Origin: an uncultured Lachnospiraceae bacterium
GTDB lineage: Bacteria > Bacillota > Clostridia > Lachnospirales > Lachnospiraceae
Assembly: GCA_946549035.1 (NCBI GenBank)
Contig: CAMNQH010000033.1
Span: 1-35,447, forward strand
Direction: 5' to 3'
DNA length: 35,447 bases
The position numbers were made by a program, and so were the translations under genes. Below the pieces are notes generated by a model. The model searched no databases and was not told the DNA's origin. It saw only the letters and a program-made list of their open reading frames with translations. Position 1 is the stretch's first letter, and the number at the start of each line of letters is the position of its first letter. Of this stretch, positions 1 to 7,973 are shown one piece after another.

Positions 1-112
1 GTTACTGTCGCTCAGCGTACGTCCAGTACGCTTCGTTCCAGTGCCTTGCAGAATCGCAAATCTGTGGTGCAAAACCGTGTGTCCCCTTGTCCACTGAGGG
101 TAAGATAACGCA
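1..112. other. Non-coding left edge, no gene recognised
   Basis: No open frame here looks like a real protein; the minus-strand frame across it has no recognisable domain. A perfect inverted repeat GCGTAC-gtcca-GTACGC lies at 15-31. I cannot say whether this is the end of an element that continues to the left, an RNA, or plain spacer. Confidence 0.3.
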
Positions 113-114
113 AA

Positions 115-161
115 AATAACCATCCGCCTCTTACATTCATCATAAGAAGGCGATGGTTATT
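115..161 (-). terminator. Rho-independent-like terminator after the methyltransferase gene
   Basis: Read on the minus strand, a stem with AATAACCATCGCC-type arms (near-perfect, about 17 positions per side with small bulges) closes over a short loop. It is followed by TTATTTTTGCG. It lies about 65 bases beyond the methyltransferase stop, the expected place for the end of the proB-to-methyltransferase transcript. Confidence 0.6.
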
Positions 162-227
162 CTTTGGGAATTCTTTCCCACTTCTGTAAACAGCCCGTTG
201 TTTTGGCTTGCTCGCAAACAATTTAAA

Positions 228-962
228 CTATTTTTTTACAACTGCCTTTACCAGCAGCATCATAGGGCGGCGCAATTCATCCTCCATCCCCGGAATACTC
301 CTCATTTCTTCGGGAGGCTCTGCTTCTTCCACGGCTTTGATTTCAAAACCATTTCGCAACAGTCCCATCAATATTTGAGTCAGGGTATGATGCTGTTTTA
401 CCACATCGCAGCCTAAGAAACTGGTTTTCCTCTCCCCCGGCATAAAATAATGATCTATAGGCCAATACTGTGGCTTCCCTTCCTTGGTATAAATCCAATC
501 CTGCCCGACTCCTGAGGTAAAGACAGGATGCTCAATATTAAACAGAAATACGCCGTCTGGTTTTAAGGTTTGATGCACCTTTTGAAATATTTGTTCTAAG
601 TCTTCCACATAGTGCAGCACTAAATTGGAAATCACAACATCCCACATATCCTTTGGATACTCATATTCCTCCAATCCACAGACTCGATATGTAATCCCAG
701 ATTCCATATTTTTTTGCTTTGCTTCCTCAATCATTTTAGAACTTTGGTCGATCCCCAATACCTGAATAGCCCCTTGTTCTATGGAATACTTGCAATGCCA
801 GCCGTATCCGCATCCTAAATCAAGCACATGCTTTCCTTGCAGCGGCGGAATTAGCAGCTTTAATTGATGCCATTCCCCTGCTGCCTCTAGTCCCTGACTG
901 CTGCGGGGCATTTTGGCATATTCCTCAAAAAAAACAGCGTCGTCATATGTATTCTTTCCCAT
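228..962 (-). CDS. Class I SAM-dependent methyltransferase
   Basis: A 244-residue cytoplasmic methyltransferase of the Methyltransf_11/25 type. The SAM-binding motif I is DLGCGYGWHCKYSIEQG (about residues 48-64), followed by the acidic loop GIDQSSKMIEEA. The motif IV-like stretch DVVISNLVLHYVEDLEQIF and the post-motif LKPDGVFLFNIEHPV are also present. The substrate cannot be read from sequence; relatives are usually annotated only as class I methyltransferases acting on small molecules. It starts at ATG after AGGGGAATACGG. It sits 21 bases after the proA stop on the same strand, so it is probably the last gene of the proline operon transcript. The terminator at 115-161 follows it. The family call is secure; the role is unknown. 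Confidence 0.85.
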   Translation of the reverse strand: MGKNTYDDAVFFEEYAKMPRSSQGLEAAGEWHQLKLLIPPLQGKHVLDLGCGYGWHCKYSIEQGAIQVLGIDQSSKMIEEAKQKNMESGITYRVCGLEEYEYPKDMWDVVISNLVLHYVEDLEQIFQKVHQTLKPDGVFLFNIEHPVFTSGVGQDWIYTKEGKPQYWPIDHYFMPGERKTSFLGCDVVKQHHTLTQILMGLLRNGFEIKAVEEAEPPEEMRSIPGMEDELRRPMMLLVKAVVKK

Positions 963-983
963 CCGTATTCCCCTTTTATGTTC

Positions 984-2228
984 TTACTTCCGAACCTGCC
1001 CGTTTCCATAAATAATATACTTTGTACTGGTAAGAGCTGTAAGCCCCATGGGGCCTCTGGCATGAAGCTTCTGTGTACTGATGCCGATTTCCGCCCCAAA
1101 GCCAAACTCAAATCCGTCGGTAAATCTGGTGGACGCATTGACATAAACTGCCGCCGCATCAATTTCATTCAAAAATTTCTGGGCATTGTCATAATCTTTG
1201 CTAATAATAGCTTCGGAATGACCGGTATTGTAACGGTTGATATGAGAAATTGCTTCCGAAATATCCGAAACTGTTTTCACGGAAATCACATAATCTAAAT
1301 ATTCCCTTCCCCAGTCTGTATCTTTTGCCGCCTTTGCATCTGTCAAAATCCTCTGGCACATCTCATCCCCCCGTATTTCCACATGTTTCTCAGATAAACG
1401 GGCCGCTATTTTTGGCAGGATACTGGCTGCTGCCTTCTCATGAATCACTAGGGATTCACAGGCATTGCAAACTCCGATTCGCTGGGTTTTTGCATTAAAC
1501 ACAATCTCCGCCGCCATCTCTGCATCGGCAGATTCATCTATATAAATATGACAATTTCCGGTTCCTGTTTCAATCACAGGGACAGTTGCCTGCTCCACTA
1601 CCGTACGAATCAGGCCGGCGCCGCCCCTTGGAATCAAAACATCCACATATTGATTCAGCTTCATAAACGCTCTGGTAGTCTCCCGGCTGGTATCTTCAAT
1701 AAGCTGTATGGCTGTCTTGGGAACGCCGTTGTTTTCACAAGCTTCCTGCAGCACCTGAACAATGGCCCGGTTAGAATGAATCGCGTCGCTGCCTCCCTTT
1801 AAGATCACTGCATTTCCCGTCTTGTGACATAGGCCGAAGGCGTCCGCCGTCACATTGGGCCGAGCTTCATAAATAATCCCTACCACACCCAGGGGAACCC
1901 TTTTTTGCCCGATCATAAGACCGTTGGGACGCTGTTTCATGGAAATCACTTCCCCTACAGGATCCTCCAGGGACACAAGCTGGCGCAGTCCCTCCGCCAT
2001 TTGAGCAATTCTCTCTTTGTGCAGCATCAGACGGTCCACCAGAGCTTCCGGCATCTGGTTTTCCCGGGCCTTCTTTACATCCTCCTGATTTGCCGCCAGC
2101 ACTTCTTCCTCTCTCTCCTGCAGCAAATCCGCCGCCGTCAACAATACGCGGTTCTTATCCTCTGTCCCAAGAACCCGAAGCAGAGCTTCCGCCTCTTTTG
2201 CCTGAACTCCCATTTGATCCAATGTCAT
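984..2228 (-). CDS. proA: Gamma-glutamyl phosphate reductase (glutamate-5-semialdehyde dehydrogenase)
   Basis: Second step of proline biosynthesis: NADPH-dependent reduction of gamma-glutamyl phosphate to glutamate-5-semialdehyde, in the cytoplasm. The 414-residue length matches the family. Visible motifs are the nucleotide-binding stretch [17 protein letters not shown] (about 115-131), [13 protein letters not shown] (about 140-152), and the catalytic-cysteine region [14 protein letters not shown] (about 252-265). The C-terminal block includes [21 protein letters not shown]. The start is an ATG preceded by AAGGGGAATAGGAC. It lies downstream of proB, from which it is separated by two small genes (DUF896 and cyclo-ligase), all on one strand with short gaps. 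Co-transcription with proB is therefore likely. Confidence 0.97.
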   Translation of the reverse strand: MTLDQMGVQAKEAEALLRVLGTEDKNRVLLTAADLLQEREEEVLAANQEDVKKARENQMPEALVDRLMLHKERIAQMAEGLRQLVSLEDPVGEVISMKQRPNGLMIGQKRVPLGVVGIIYEARPNVTADAFGLCHKTGNAVILKGGSDAIHSNRAIVQVLQEACENNGVPKTAIQLIEDTSRETTRAFMKLNQYVDVLIPRGGAGLIRTVVEQATVPVIETGTGNCHIYIDESADAEMAAEIVFNAKTQRIGVCNACESLVIHEKAAASILPKIAARLSEKHVEIRGDEMCQRILTDAKAAKDTDWGREYLDYVISVKTVSDISEAISHINRYNTGHSEAIISKDYDNAQKFLNEIDAAAVYVNASTRFTDGFEFGFGAEIGISTQKLHARGPMGLTALTSTKYIIYGNGQVRK

Positions 2229-2267
2229 GTCCTATTCCCCTTTCTTTTTATACATTTTCTGCCATAG

Positions 2268-2813
2268 TCAGAACAATCTCCTTTCCGTCAAAAGATAGTC
2301 CATAGGAATGTCATGCCCCTCGACAGGAATAGAATCTGCTATCTGCATTTCATAAGAAATTCCGATTCTCAAAGCTTTGGGCGCCTGTAACGCATACCGG
2401 TCATAGTATCCCTTTCCATAGCCCATCCGGTTTTTCTTTTCGTCAAAGACTACCCCCGGCACCAGCATCAAAGGCTCCTCTTCCTGTAAAATCTCCTGAC
2501 TTACCGGCTCCATGACGTGAAAAGCGCCTTCCCGAAACGCATTCATATCACACACCCGGTAAAAACGCATGACCTCCCCTTCCGTTTTGGGAAATCCTAC
2601 TGTTTTTCCCAGCTTCAGAGCCTTTTGCGCCGCAAACAGAAGATTCGCTTCCTTCCCCAGGGGGTAATAGCACAAAAAGGTTCTGGCCTGGATAAACAAC
2701 TGTGACTCTGTGAGAATCTTTGCCATTGCCAGAGACCATTCCTGAACCTGCTCTATGGACAAACCAGCTCTTTTCCTTTGGAATCTCTGCCTAATTGGCT
2801 TTTTTTGTTCCAT
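2268..2813 (-). CDS. 5-formyltetrahydrofolate cyclo-ligase (MTHFS family)
   Basis: A 181-residue protein that uses ATP to convert 5-formyl-THF to 5,10-methenyl-THF, returning folate to the one-carbon pool. The family signature is clear: an N-terminal basic RQRFQRKRAGLS segment, the FLCYYPLGKEANL block, VPGVVFDEKKNRMGYGKGYYDRY (ATP/folate-binding loop, about residues 118-140), and a C-terminal DIPMDYLLTERR. Length is typical. The ATG at 2813 is preceded by GGGG and lies inside the end of the upstream DUF896 gene (23-base overlap), which suggests translational coupling. It sits between proB and proA, an arrangement with no obvious metabolic logic beyond shared transcription. Confidence 0.93.
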   Translation of the reverse strand: MEQKKPIRQRFQRKRAGLSIEQVQEWSLAMAKILTESQLFIQARTFLCYYPLGKEANLLFAAQKALKLGKTVGFPKTEGEVMRFYRVCDMNAFREGAFHVMEPVSQEILQEEEPLMLVPGVVFDEKKNRMGYGKGYYDRYALQAPKALRIGISYEMQIADSIPVEGHDIPMDYLLTERRLF

Positions 2814-3012
2814 ATTTTTCCCCTAAATTCTCAATACTTCCGTCGGGATTCACCACGTCGATCTGATCTAATTGTCCCCGAAGGTTGCGTCTGACTGCCG
2901 CCAGAAATTCCTGGCGCAGCAACGCCTGCTCCTGTTTCTCCTTTTCTGTCAATCCCTCAGCTTTTGATTTCCTTGCTAATGCATTGATTCTGTCAATTTT
3001 TTCCTGATTCAT
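2791..3012 (-). CDS. DUF896 family small protein (YnzC-like)
   Basis: A 73-residue basic/acidic helical protein of the DUF896 family, which includes Bacillus YnzC. The conserved opening is KIDRINALARKSKAEGLTEKE and the conserved core is QEFLAAVRRNLRGQLDQI, followed by the family's DVVNPDG. Members of this family have been linked to the SOS cell-division suppressor locus in Bacillus, but no biochemical function is firmly assigned. The start lies 4 bases after the proB stop, and the 3' end overlaps the next gene by 23 bases in another frame. Family assignment is confident; the function is unknown. Confidence 0.88.
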   Translation of the reverse strand: MNQEKIDRINALARKSKAEGLTEKEKQEQALLRQEFLAAVRRNLRGQLDQIDVVNPDGSIENLGEKYGTKKAN

Positions 3013-3016
3013 ACTT

Positions 3017-3856
3017 TTACCCTATGCTTTCTTCAATATAATCTGCTATATAAAAATCCTCATTCCAGTTGGCCAAAAACGTAGTTCCACGAAACGGTCC
3101 TTCAAACATTTCATGGAGAATACCCACGTCTTTTGCATTGGCAATTACCATATCCGCCCCGGAAAGCGTTGCAATTCTGGCCGCCGTCAGCTTGGTGGCC
3201 ATGCCCCCGGTTCCTACATCGCTTCCGGTGGAATCCTTTGCCATTTGCAGCACAGACTCATCTAACTCTTCCACTACCTCAATCAGCCGGGCGCCGGGAT
3301 TCTTATGAGGGTCGTCTGTATACAATCCGTCTATGTCCGACAGAAGAATCAAAAGATCCGCCCCCACCAGGGAAGATACAATGGCCGACAAGGTATCGTT
3401 ATCTCCAAACTGCATCTCATACGTGGAAACCGTATCGTTTTCATTTACAATGGGAATCACACCCAGCCGGAACAGCTCTTCAAAGGTATTCTGGGCATTT
3501 TTTCTGGAGACGTTATTTAACATGGTCCCCTTTGTCATAAGCACCTGCCCCGCCGTCTGATGGTATTCGGCAAACATTTTCTGATATGTCATCATCAGCC
3601 GGGCCTGTCCCACCGCCGCGCAGGCCTGCTTAGTAGAAATCGTCTTGGGACGCTCTGAAAGGCCAATGGCTTTTCTCCCCACCGCAATCGCCCCGGAACT
3701 TACCAGACATACGTCAATGCCCCGGTTTCGAATATCGCACAGCTCCCGCACCAAACGCTCCAACTTGGTAAAATTCAAGCTGCCGGTTTCCGGATAGTGA
3801 AGAGAAGAAGAACCGATTTTCACAACGACCCGTTTTTTGTTTTTAAAATTTCTCAT
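3017..3856 (-). CDS. proB: Glutamate 5-kinase
   Basis: First step of proline biosynthesis: ATP-dependent phosphorylation of glutamate to gamma-glutamyl phosphate, cytoplasmic. Amino-acid-kinase fold motifs are VVKIGSSSL (about 10-18), VSSGAIAVG (about 53-61), the substrate-site NENDTVS (about 138-144), FGDNDTLSA and the ATP-site segment GTGGMATKL. At 279 residues it is a single kinase domain. It lacks the C-terminal PUA domain of the roughly 370-residue E. coli enzyme; PUA-less forms are known in Firmicutes. ATG 3856 is preceded by GAGGTTTACCAT. It is the first gene of the unit proB-DUF896-cyclo-ligase-proA. A TATAAT at 3892-3897 (minus) lies 36 bases upstream of the start with only a weak -35. 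Confidence 0.96.
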   Translation of the reverse strand: MRNFKNKKRVVVKIGSSSLHYPETGSLNFTKLERLVRELCDIRNRGIDVCLVSSGAIAVGRKAIGLSERPKTISTKQACAAVGQARLMMTYQKMFAEYHQTAGQVLMTKGTMLNNVSRKNAQNTFEELFRLGVIPIVNENDTVSTYEMQFGDNDTLSAIVSSLVGADLLILLSDIDGLYTDDPHKNPGARLIEVVEELDESVLQMAKDSTGSDVGTGGMATKLTAARIATLSGADMVIANAKDVGILHEMFEGPFRGTTFLANWNEDFYIADYIEESIG

Positions 3857-4007
3857 ATGGTAAACCTCATTTCCTATGCACTAAAACAATAATTATACAT
3901 TAGCACAGAAAAGAAAAAAAGGGAACGGTATCTTGTGCTTTTCTTTTTGATATGGTATGGTTTCTTTGTTATGAGATACAAAAATGAAAAACAGGAGCAT
4001 CTATTTC

Positions 4008-5042
4008 ATGAATCTACGAAAGATTTTTTCCCGAAAAAAAAGAATCGCCCTCCTTTCTCTGTTCCTTTTAGCCGCAGCCTGTATCACGGGATGCCAACAG
4101 AAAAAAGAACCGGTTACAAAACACGGTTTCTATTTTGATACCGTGGTGCAAATTACACTTTACGATCATACCAAAGAATCTTTGATTGACGATTGTTTCC
4201 ATATGGCGGAAACATTTCAGCAAGAACTGTCCAAAACAGAACCAGGAAGCGACATTTATGAACTGAATCACGCCAAGGGCGCGCCTGTCACCGTATCGGA
4301 AGATACCCTTGCGCTGCTAAAGATCAGCCAAAACTACCAAAGCTTAAGCGGCGGTTCGTTTGATATCACCATCGGCGCACTGGCAAATTTGTGGGACGTA
4401 AAAAATAACCCCGGCGTTTTGCCTTCGAAGGAAGCAATCACAGAGGCCCTGTCCGCCACAGGCTGGGAAAATATCCAACAGTCCGGCAACCAAATTACCT
4501 TAAAAAACCCCCATACGCAGCTGGATTTCGGAGGCATTGCCAAAGGATATATGGCGGATAAAATGAAAGAATACTTAAACGCCCAAGGCATTCAGGAAGG
4601 GTTTATCAACCTGGGGGGCAATGTACTGCTGCTGGGGCCCAAAAGCAATGGAGAACCCTATACCATTGGCATTCAAAAGCCCTTTTCATCAGAAGGAACG
4701 CCCATGTTTACGGTAAAGCCAAAAGACGGCTCCGTAGTTTCCTCCGGCATCTATCAGCGATACTTTGAAAAAGACGGCAGGATCTATCATCACATCCTGG
4801 ATCCTTTTACCGGCTACCCCTATGAAAACGGCCTGCTGTCCGTCACAATTCTATGTCCCGCTTCCGTAGACGGAGACGCCTTAAGCACCACCTGTTTTTC
4901 CCTGGGCCTGACTCAGGGCATGGCTCTGATAGAGGAAACGCCGGACACAGAGGCCGTCTTTATTACAGATACCTATGAATTGGTATTCAGTAGCGGCATG
5001 GGAAAGGACATTCCCTATGAACTTGTGGAGTCCTCCCCTTAG
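4008..5042 (+). CDS. apbE: FAD:protein FMN transferase, lipoprotein (ApbE)
   Basis: ApbE cleaves FAD and attaches FMN covalently to a threonine in S/T-G-A-T-type motifs of exported flavoproteins such as RnfG and RnfD. The N-terminus is a lipoprotein signal: basic MNLRKIFSRKKR, a hydrophobic stretch, and lipobox ITGC with Cys29. Family motifs include LDFGGIAKGYMADKM, INLGGNVLLLG, and DGDALSTTCFSLG (metal/FAD site). I chose ATG 4008, ten bases after AGGAG, over ATG 3984, which has no clear ribosome site; the latter adds 8 residues. The gene diverges from proB. Two clients, RnfD and RnfG, are encoded about 12 kb away in this window, so flavinylation of Rnf is the obvious job. Length 344 is typical. 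Confidence 0.95.
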   Translation: MNLRKIFSRKKRIALLSLFLLAAACITGCQQKKEPVTKHGFYFDTVVQITLYDHTKESLIDDCFHMAETFQQELSKTEPGSDIYELNHAKGAPVTVSEDTLALLKISQNYQSLSGGSFDITIGALANLWDVKNNPGVLPSKEAITEALSATGWENIQQSGNQITLKNPHTQLDFGGIAKGYMADKMKEYLNAQGIQEGFINLGGNVLLLGPKSNGEPYTIGIQKPFSSEGTPMFTVKPKDGSVVSSGIYQRYFEKDGRIYHHILDPFTGYPYENGLLSVTILCPASVDGDALSTTCFSLGLTQGMALIEETPDTEAVFITDTYELVFSSGMGKDIPYELVESSP

Positions 5043-5050
5043 TTGCCTTC

Positions 5051-5079
5051 TTGAAAAATAAGGCGATTTGTGGTAGTAT
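5051..5079 (+). promoter_or_regulatory. Sigma-A-type promoter for the Rpn-like gene
   Basis: TTGAAA (5051-5056), a 17-base spacer and TAGTAT (5074-5079). It begins 8 bases after the apbE stop, so the Rpn-like gene can be expressed independently. A small inverted repeat CATAC...GTATG follows at 5081-5098. Confidence 0.55.
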
Positions 5080-5130
5080 ACATACAGATTAACGTATGTC
5101 ATGGCTTATTGTGGAAAGCGGGTGACACCT

Positions 5131-5928
5131 TTGACAACAGAAGAACAAAAACGACAGGATGATTTACAGCGTTTGCGCAGCTTGCGGCCAATAGACGATG
5201 ATTTTATGCGCTGTCTGTTCAAAGATAATATTCCTCTGGCTGAATTAGTATTGCGTATCATCACAGGCAAATTGGATTTGATTATCACCGACTGTCAGAC
5301 ACAAAAAGATATGAAACGACTGGCCGGGGCGCGGTCAATTTGTCTGGACGCTTATGGAACAGATACTACAGGCAAAAGATATGATTTGGAAATCCAGCGC
5401 GCAGACAAGGGTGCAGACCCTCACCGAGCCAGATACCACTCCAGTGTGATGGACGTGGAAAATCTGGATGCCGGGCAGGAGTTTAGCGAGCTGCCGGACA
5501 CTTACACGATTTTCATTATCGAAAAAGACTTCTATGGAATGAACGAACCCGTCTATCCGATTGAGCGGATGAATCTATTGACAGGTAAAACGTTTGAAGA
5601 TGGGGAACATATTCTTTATGTAAACGGCGAGTATCGGGGAGTCTCCGACATTGGAAAGTTGATGCACGACTTCAACTGTACCGATGCCGATGATATGAAC
5701 TTTGAACTGATAGCAGAGCGCACAAGATATTTGAAAGAAAATCCGGAAGGGGTGAGCGAAATGTGTAAAGTGATTGAAGATATGCGTACCCAGGAGAGGA
5801 AAGAGGCCATGATTGATACAGCGAAACGAATGATAGCAGATGGGATTTTGACCCTGGAAAAAATTGCTGAATATGTTGGCCTCTCTCTTGATGAAGTAAA
5901 AAGTTTGCAAACAGAACGCAATGCGTAA
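5131..5928 (+). CDS. Rpn family PD-(D/E)XK nuclease / putative transposase
   Basis: A member of the PDDEXK_2 / Rpn 'recombination-promoting nuclease' family, common in many copies in gut Clostridia. The N-terminus has the usual RPIDDDFMRCLFKDN motif. The nuclease core is CLDAYGTDTTGKRYDLEIQ, giving the D...D-x-E-x-Q arrangement, followed by RARYHSSVMD. The C-terminal third is charged and helical, as in the family (MIADGILTLEKIAEYVGLSLDEV resembles a small HTH). I prefer TTG 5131, six bases after GGGTG, because the ATG at 5101 has no ribosome site; using 5101 adds 10 residues. It stands alone between its own promoter and a terminator, as expected for an independently inserted gene. I see no terminal repeats or target duplication, so mobility is inferred from family only. 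Confidence 0.85.
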   Translation: MTTEEQKRQDDLQRLRSLRPIDDDFMRCLFKDNIPLAELVLRIITGKLDLIITDCQTQKDMKRLAGARSICLDAYGTDTTGKRYDLEIQRADKGADPHRARYHSSVMDVENLDAGQEFSELPDTYTIFIIEKDFYGMNEPVYPIERMNLLTGKTFEDGEHILYVNGEYRGVSDIGKLMHDFNCTDADDMNFELIAERTRYLKENPEGVSEMCKVIEDMRTQERKEAMIDTAKRMIADGILTLEKIAEYVGLSLDEVKSLQTERNA

Positions 5929-5944
5929 CTAGACATCCCCATTC

Positions 5945-5980
5945 AAAGCCGGAAACTTGCGAACAGGTTCCCGGCTTTTG
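5945..5980 (+). terminator. Rho-independent terminator, convergent junction
   Basis: Arms AAAGCCGG and CCGGCTTT, extended by AAC/GTT after one mismatch, around a 10-base loop, and running into TTTTGCT on the plus strand. It separates the plus-strand Rpn-like gene from the minus-strand CmpB gene and may weakly serve both directions. Confidence 0.8.
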
Positions 5981-5994
5981 CTATGCCAATTTTG

Positions 5995-7314
5995 TCACCG
6001 CAAAATAGCATTAGGATAAATCGCCTCCATCCGCTGGTCCCCAAACCGCTCGTCCAGCAAGACGTCCAGCTCATTTTGCGCTGGAACTTGATTGCTCCGC
6101 TGCGTATAACGGGCCAGCGCCAGGCCAGATACCAAAATATTACATGTCATAAACACCACAAAGGTCCAGCTCATCAGCTTTCCTGCCCGCATGGGAATCT
6201 TTTCAATCCAGACAGATAATCTCGGATATAATCCTTTCATCCAAATCACGGCTGCGATTCCCCAGAAAAAGCAATACAGCAAATTAATCCTTCCCCCCAG
6301 ATTGAAGGGAATCTTACTGTAATCCCAAAACACCGTTCCAAAAACCAATTCGGTAAATACGCTGCAGACGTATTCATACACCCCTCCTAACACCGTTCCC
6401 AGCAAAAACAGGGAGGTATCCTTCTTGTCCTGATACCGATGCAGCAAAAAGGTAAAACCGGCAATACCGGCTCCCCAGACAATGCTAAAGGGCCCGTATA
6501 CCACACTACTGCGACTCATCCATCGTCCCATGGTAAGCCTGCAAAATACCGTCTCTACCAGGTCCCCGCCAAAAGCGCCCAGAAAAAACAGCCATACCAG
6601 CTTATGAAAGCCGCAGCCATATGCAAAAATAAACGCCTTGGCTTCCTTTTCCCGTCTCCTGGCTTCCCGCTCTTCCTGAGCCAACTCCTGAGAGGGGAAA
6701 ATCTGCTCCATATGTCTCTCCACACGCCTGGTAATGGCATTGTCCAACGCCCGGGAAATCTGCCGGATGCCCTGGGCAATCTCCTGGACATACTCCAATT
6801 GGATTTTCTGTTTCCGCAAAGCTGCAAACGTGGCTATCGTATCCACACAGAGAGCTGTAAACAGCACTCCCAGCAAAATCCTGCCCAGCAGCATCGGAAT
6901 CATATTCCAAAAAGAAACCACAAAGGTATGGAAAAATTCTATCATCACCAAAGCGGCAACCGCCCAAATTGCAATAAAACGCAGGCAAATATAAGTCCCG
7001 ATATGGTCCCGGTATTCAGAATAATCCCAGCATTTACGCCCTAAGAGCTTTTCCATCAATATTCCTGTACCCCATTCAAACACACCAGAAACACAGGCGC
7101 AGGCCAAACATAAAAACAGGGGGCTTTCTTTCAGCCCTCCGAAAAATATCAGGAAAAACACCATAGAAGTCCCATAAACAGGACATAGGGGGCCGCTTAA
7201 CAGCCCCCTGTTTACAAATCTGCGCTTTTGGACAGCCGCATAGATGACCTCTAAGCACCACCCCAAAAAAGAATATAGAAAAAAATAAAACAAGCATTCA
7301 TAAATCATCATCAA
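5995..7314 (-). CDS. Putative ABC transporter permease, CmpB family, duplicated domain
   Basis: A 439-residue polytopic membrane protein of the ABC_trans_CmpB (putative ABC-transporter type IV) family. The opening FFLYSFLGWCLEVIYAAVQ and VNRGLLSGPLCPVYG are diagnostic. The characteristic domain (gly/aromatic segments, then W-D-Y-S) appears twice. The first copy spans about 1-150 (WDYSEYRDHIGTYICLRF); the second spans about 235-390 (SSVVYGPFSIVWGAG and WDYSKIPFNLGGRINLLYCF). A charged cytoplasmic linker at about 190-235, rich in E/R, joins them. Transport substrate and mechanism are unknown, and no ATPase is adjacent. It starts 24 bases after the M15 stop on the same strand, but a hairpin lies at the junction, so membership of the upstream operon is uncertain. 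Confidence 0.82.
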   Translation of the reverse strand: MMMIYECLFYFFLYSFLGWCLEVIYAAVQKRRFVNRGLLSGPLCPVYGTSMVFFLIFFGGLKESPLFLCLACACVSGVFEWGTGILMEKLLGRKCWDYSEYRDHIGTYICLRFIAIWAVAALVMIEFFHTFVVSFWNMIPMLLGRILLGVLFTALCVDTIATFAALRKQKIQLEYVQEIAQGIRQISRALDNAITRRVERHMEQIFPSQELAQEEREARRREKEAKAFIFAYGCGFHKLVWLFFLGAFGGDLVETVFCRLTMGRWMSRSSVVYGPFSIVWGAGIAGFTFLLHRYQDKKDTSLFLLGTVLGGVYEYVCSVFTELVFGTVFWDYSKIPFNLGGRINLLYCFFWGIAAVIWMKGLYPRLSVWIEKIPMRAGKLMSWTFVVFMTCNILVSGLALARYTQRSNQVPAQNELDVLLDERFGDQRMEAIYPNAILR

Positions 7315-7335
7315 TTACCGTTTCTCTTTTGCCGG

Positions 7336-7362
7336 CAATCATTGGAGAACCTCCAACGATTG
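7336..7362 (-). other. Inverted repeat at the M15/CmpB junction
   Basis: Read on the minus strand, two 12-base arms (CAATCGTTGGAG and CTCCAATGATTG) close over GTT. They pair completely if the single G-T position is counted as a G-U wobble in RNA. The arm overlaps the last codons and stop of the M15 gene. No U-run follows, so it is more likely an RNA-processing or stability structure than a classic terminator. Confidence 0.45.
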
Positions 7363-7971
7363 CAAAATCCCTTCCTGATTTTTCTGAAAGTGTTGGTAAT
7401 CCTTTACTGTAGTCCAGTCTCCTCCCCATGTATAACCATGCTTCCGAAATAATTCCAGGCACAGATCTCCTTCTTTGATGAAATAAGGATTCTTTTCACT
7501 GCGGTTTAGATACTCCTCGCTGCCCTTCGGTTCCACAATCACCCCGCCGGTTCCATCTGGACGGATATATGGGTTATATCTGGGGTTTATGTCTATGGCC
7601 ATGCCAAATCCATGTTTGGAAAGACGGTTTGTACCGGCAATCAGACGGTAATTAAACGCCGAAGAATTGTTATCCTCCATAGAAGAATTATCATCCCCGC
7701 CGTAAACATCCATCAGCCGCATTTTTTCAATGGGATAACGACGCTGAAATAATTCCCGGAAAATTTCCAAAACCTCTTCTGCAATCACTTTATGGACCAC
7801 CAGCTCTCCCTGATGGTCCATTCTGTCAAACCCGCAATGCCCTACCTTTAAATACCGCAAATCCTCTCTAGTAATCCAGGGATTCTCCCAAAAAGTGATC
7901 CCCTTCATGGTCTCAAACATAGCATCCGAAATAGGGCAGACCGCAAACGTTACTTCCTTATGCATCCCCAT
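7339..7971 (-). CDS. M15 family zinc metallopeptidase (VanY/CwlK-like), no signal peptide
   Basis: A 210-residue protein with the M15 (peptidase_M15_4) metal-binding layout. SKHGFGMAIDINP gives the H-x6-D zinc ligands (about residues 130-142), and the third ligand is the His in DYQHFQ near the C-terminus, after YTWGGDW. M15 enzymes cleave D-Ala-D-Ala or L-Ala-D-Glu bonds in peptidoglycan peptides. There is no signal peptide or membrane segment, so the product as read would stay in the cytoplasm or leave by another route. The start is two bases after the stop of the SnoaL-like gene, with AGGAG straddling that stop, which indicates tight translational coupling to the upstream unit. The true substrate could differ from peptidoglycan. 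Confidence 0.85.
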   Translation of the reverse strand: MGMHKEVTFAVCPISDAMFETMKGITFWENPWITREDLRYLKVGHCGFDRMDHQGELVVHKVIAEEVLEIFRELFQRRYPIEKMRLMDVYGGDDNSSMEDNNSSAFNYRLIAGTNRLSKHGFGMAIDINPRYNPYIRPDGTGGVIVEPKGSEEYLNRSEKNPYFIKEGDLCLELFRKHGYTWGGDWTTVKDYQHFQKNQEGILQSLEVLQ

Positions 7972-7973
7972 AC

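Noticed and set aside
6439-7044. A 201-residue plus-strand open frame inside the CmpB gene
   Set aside because: Low-complexity, no family features, no ribosome site; it is the antisense shadow of a well-supported membrane protein.
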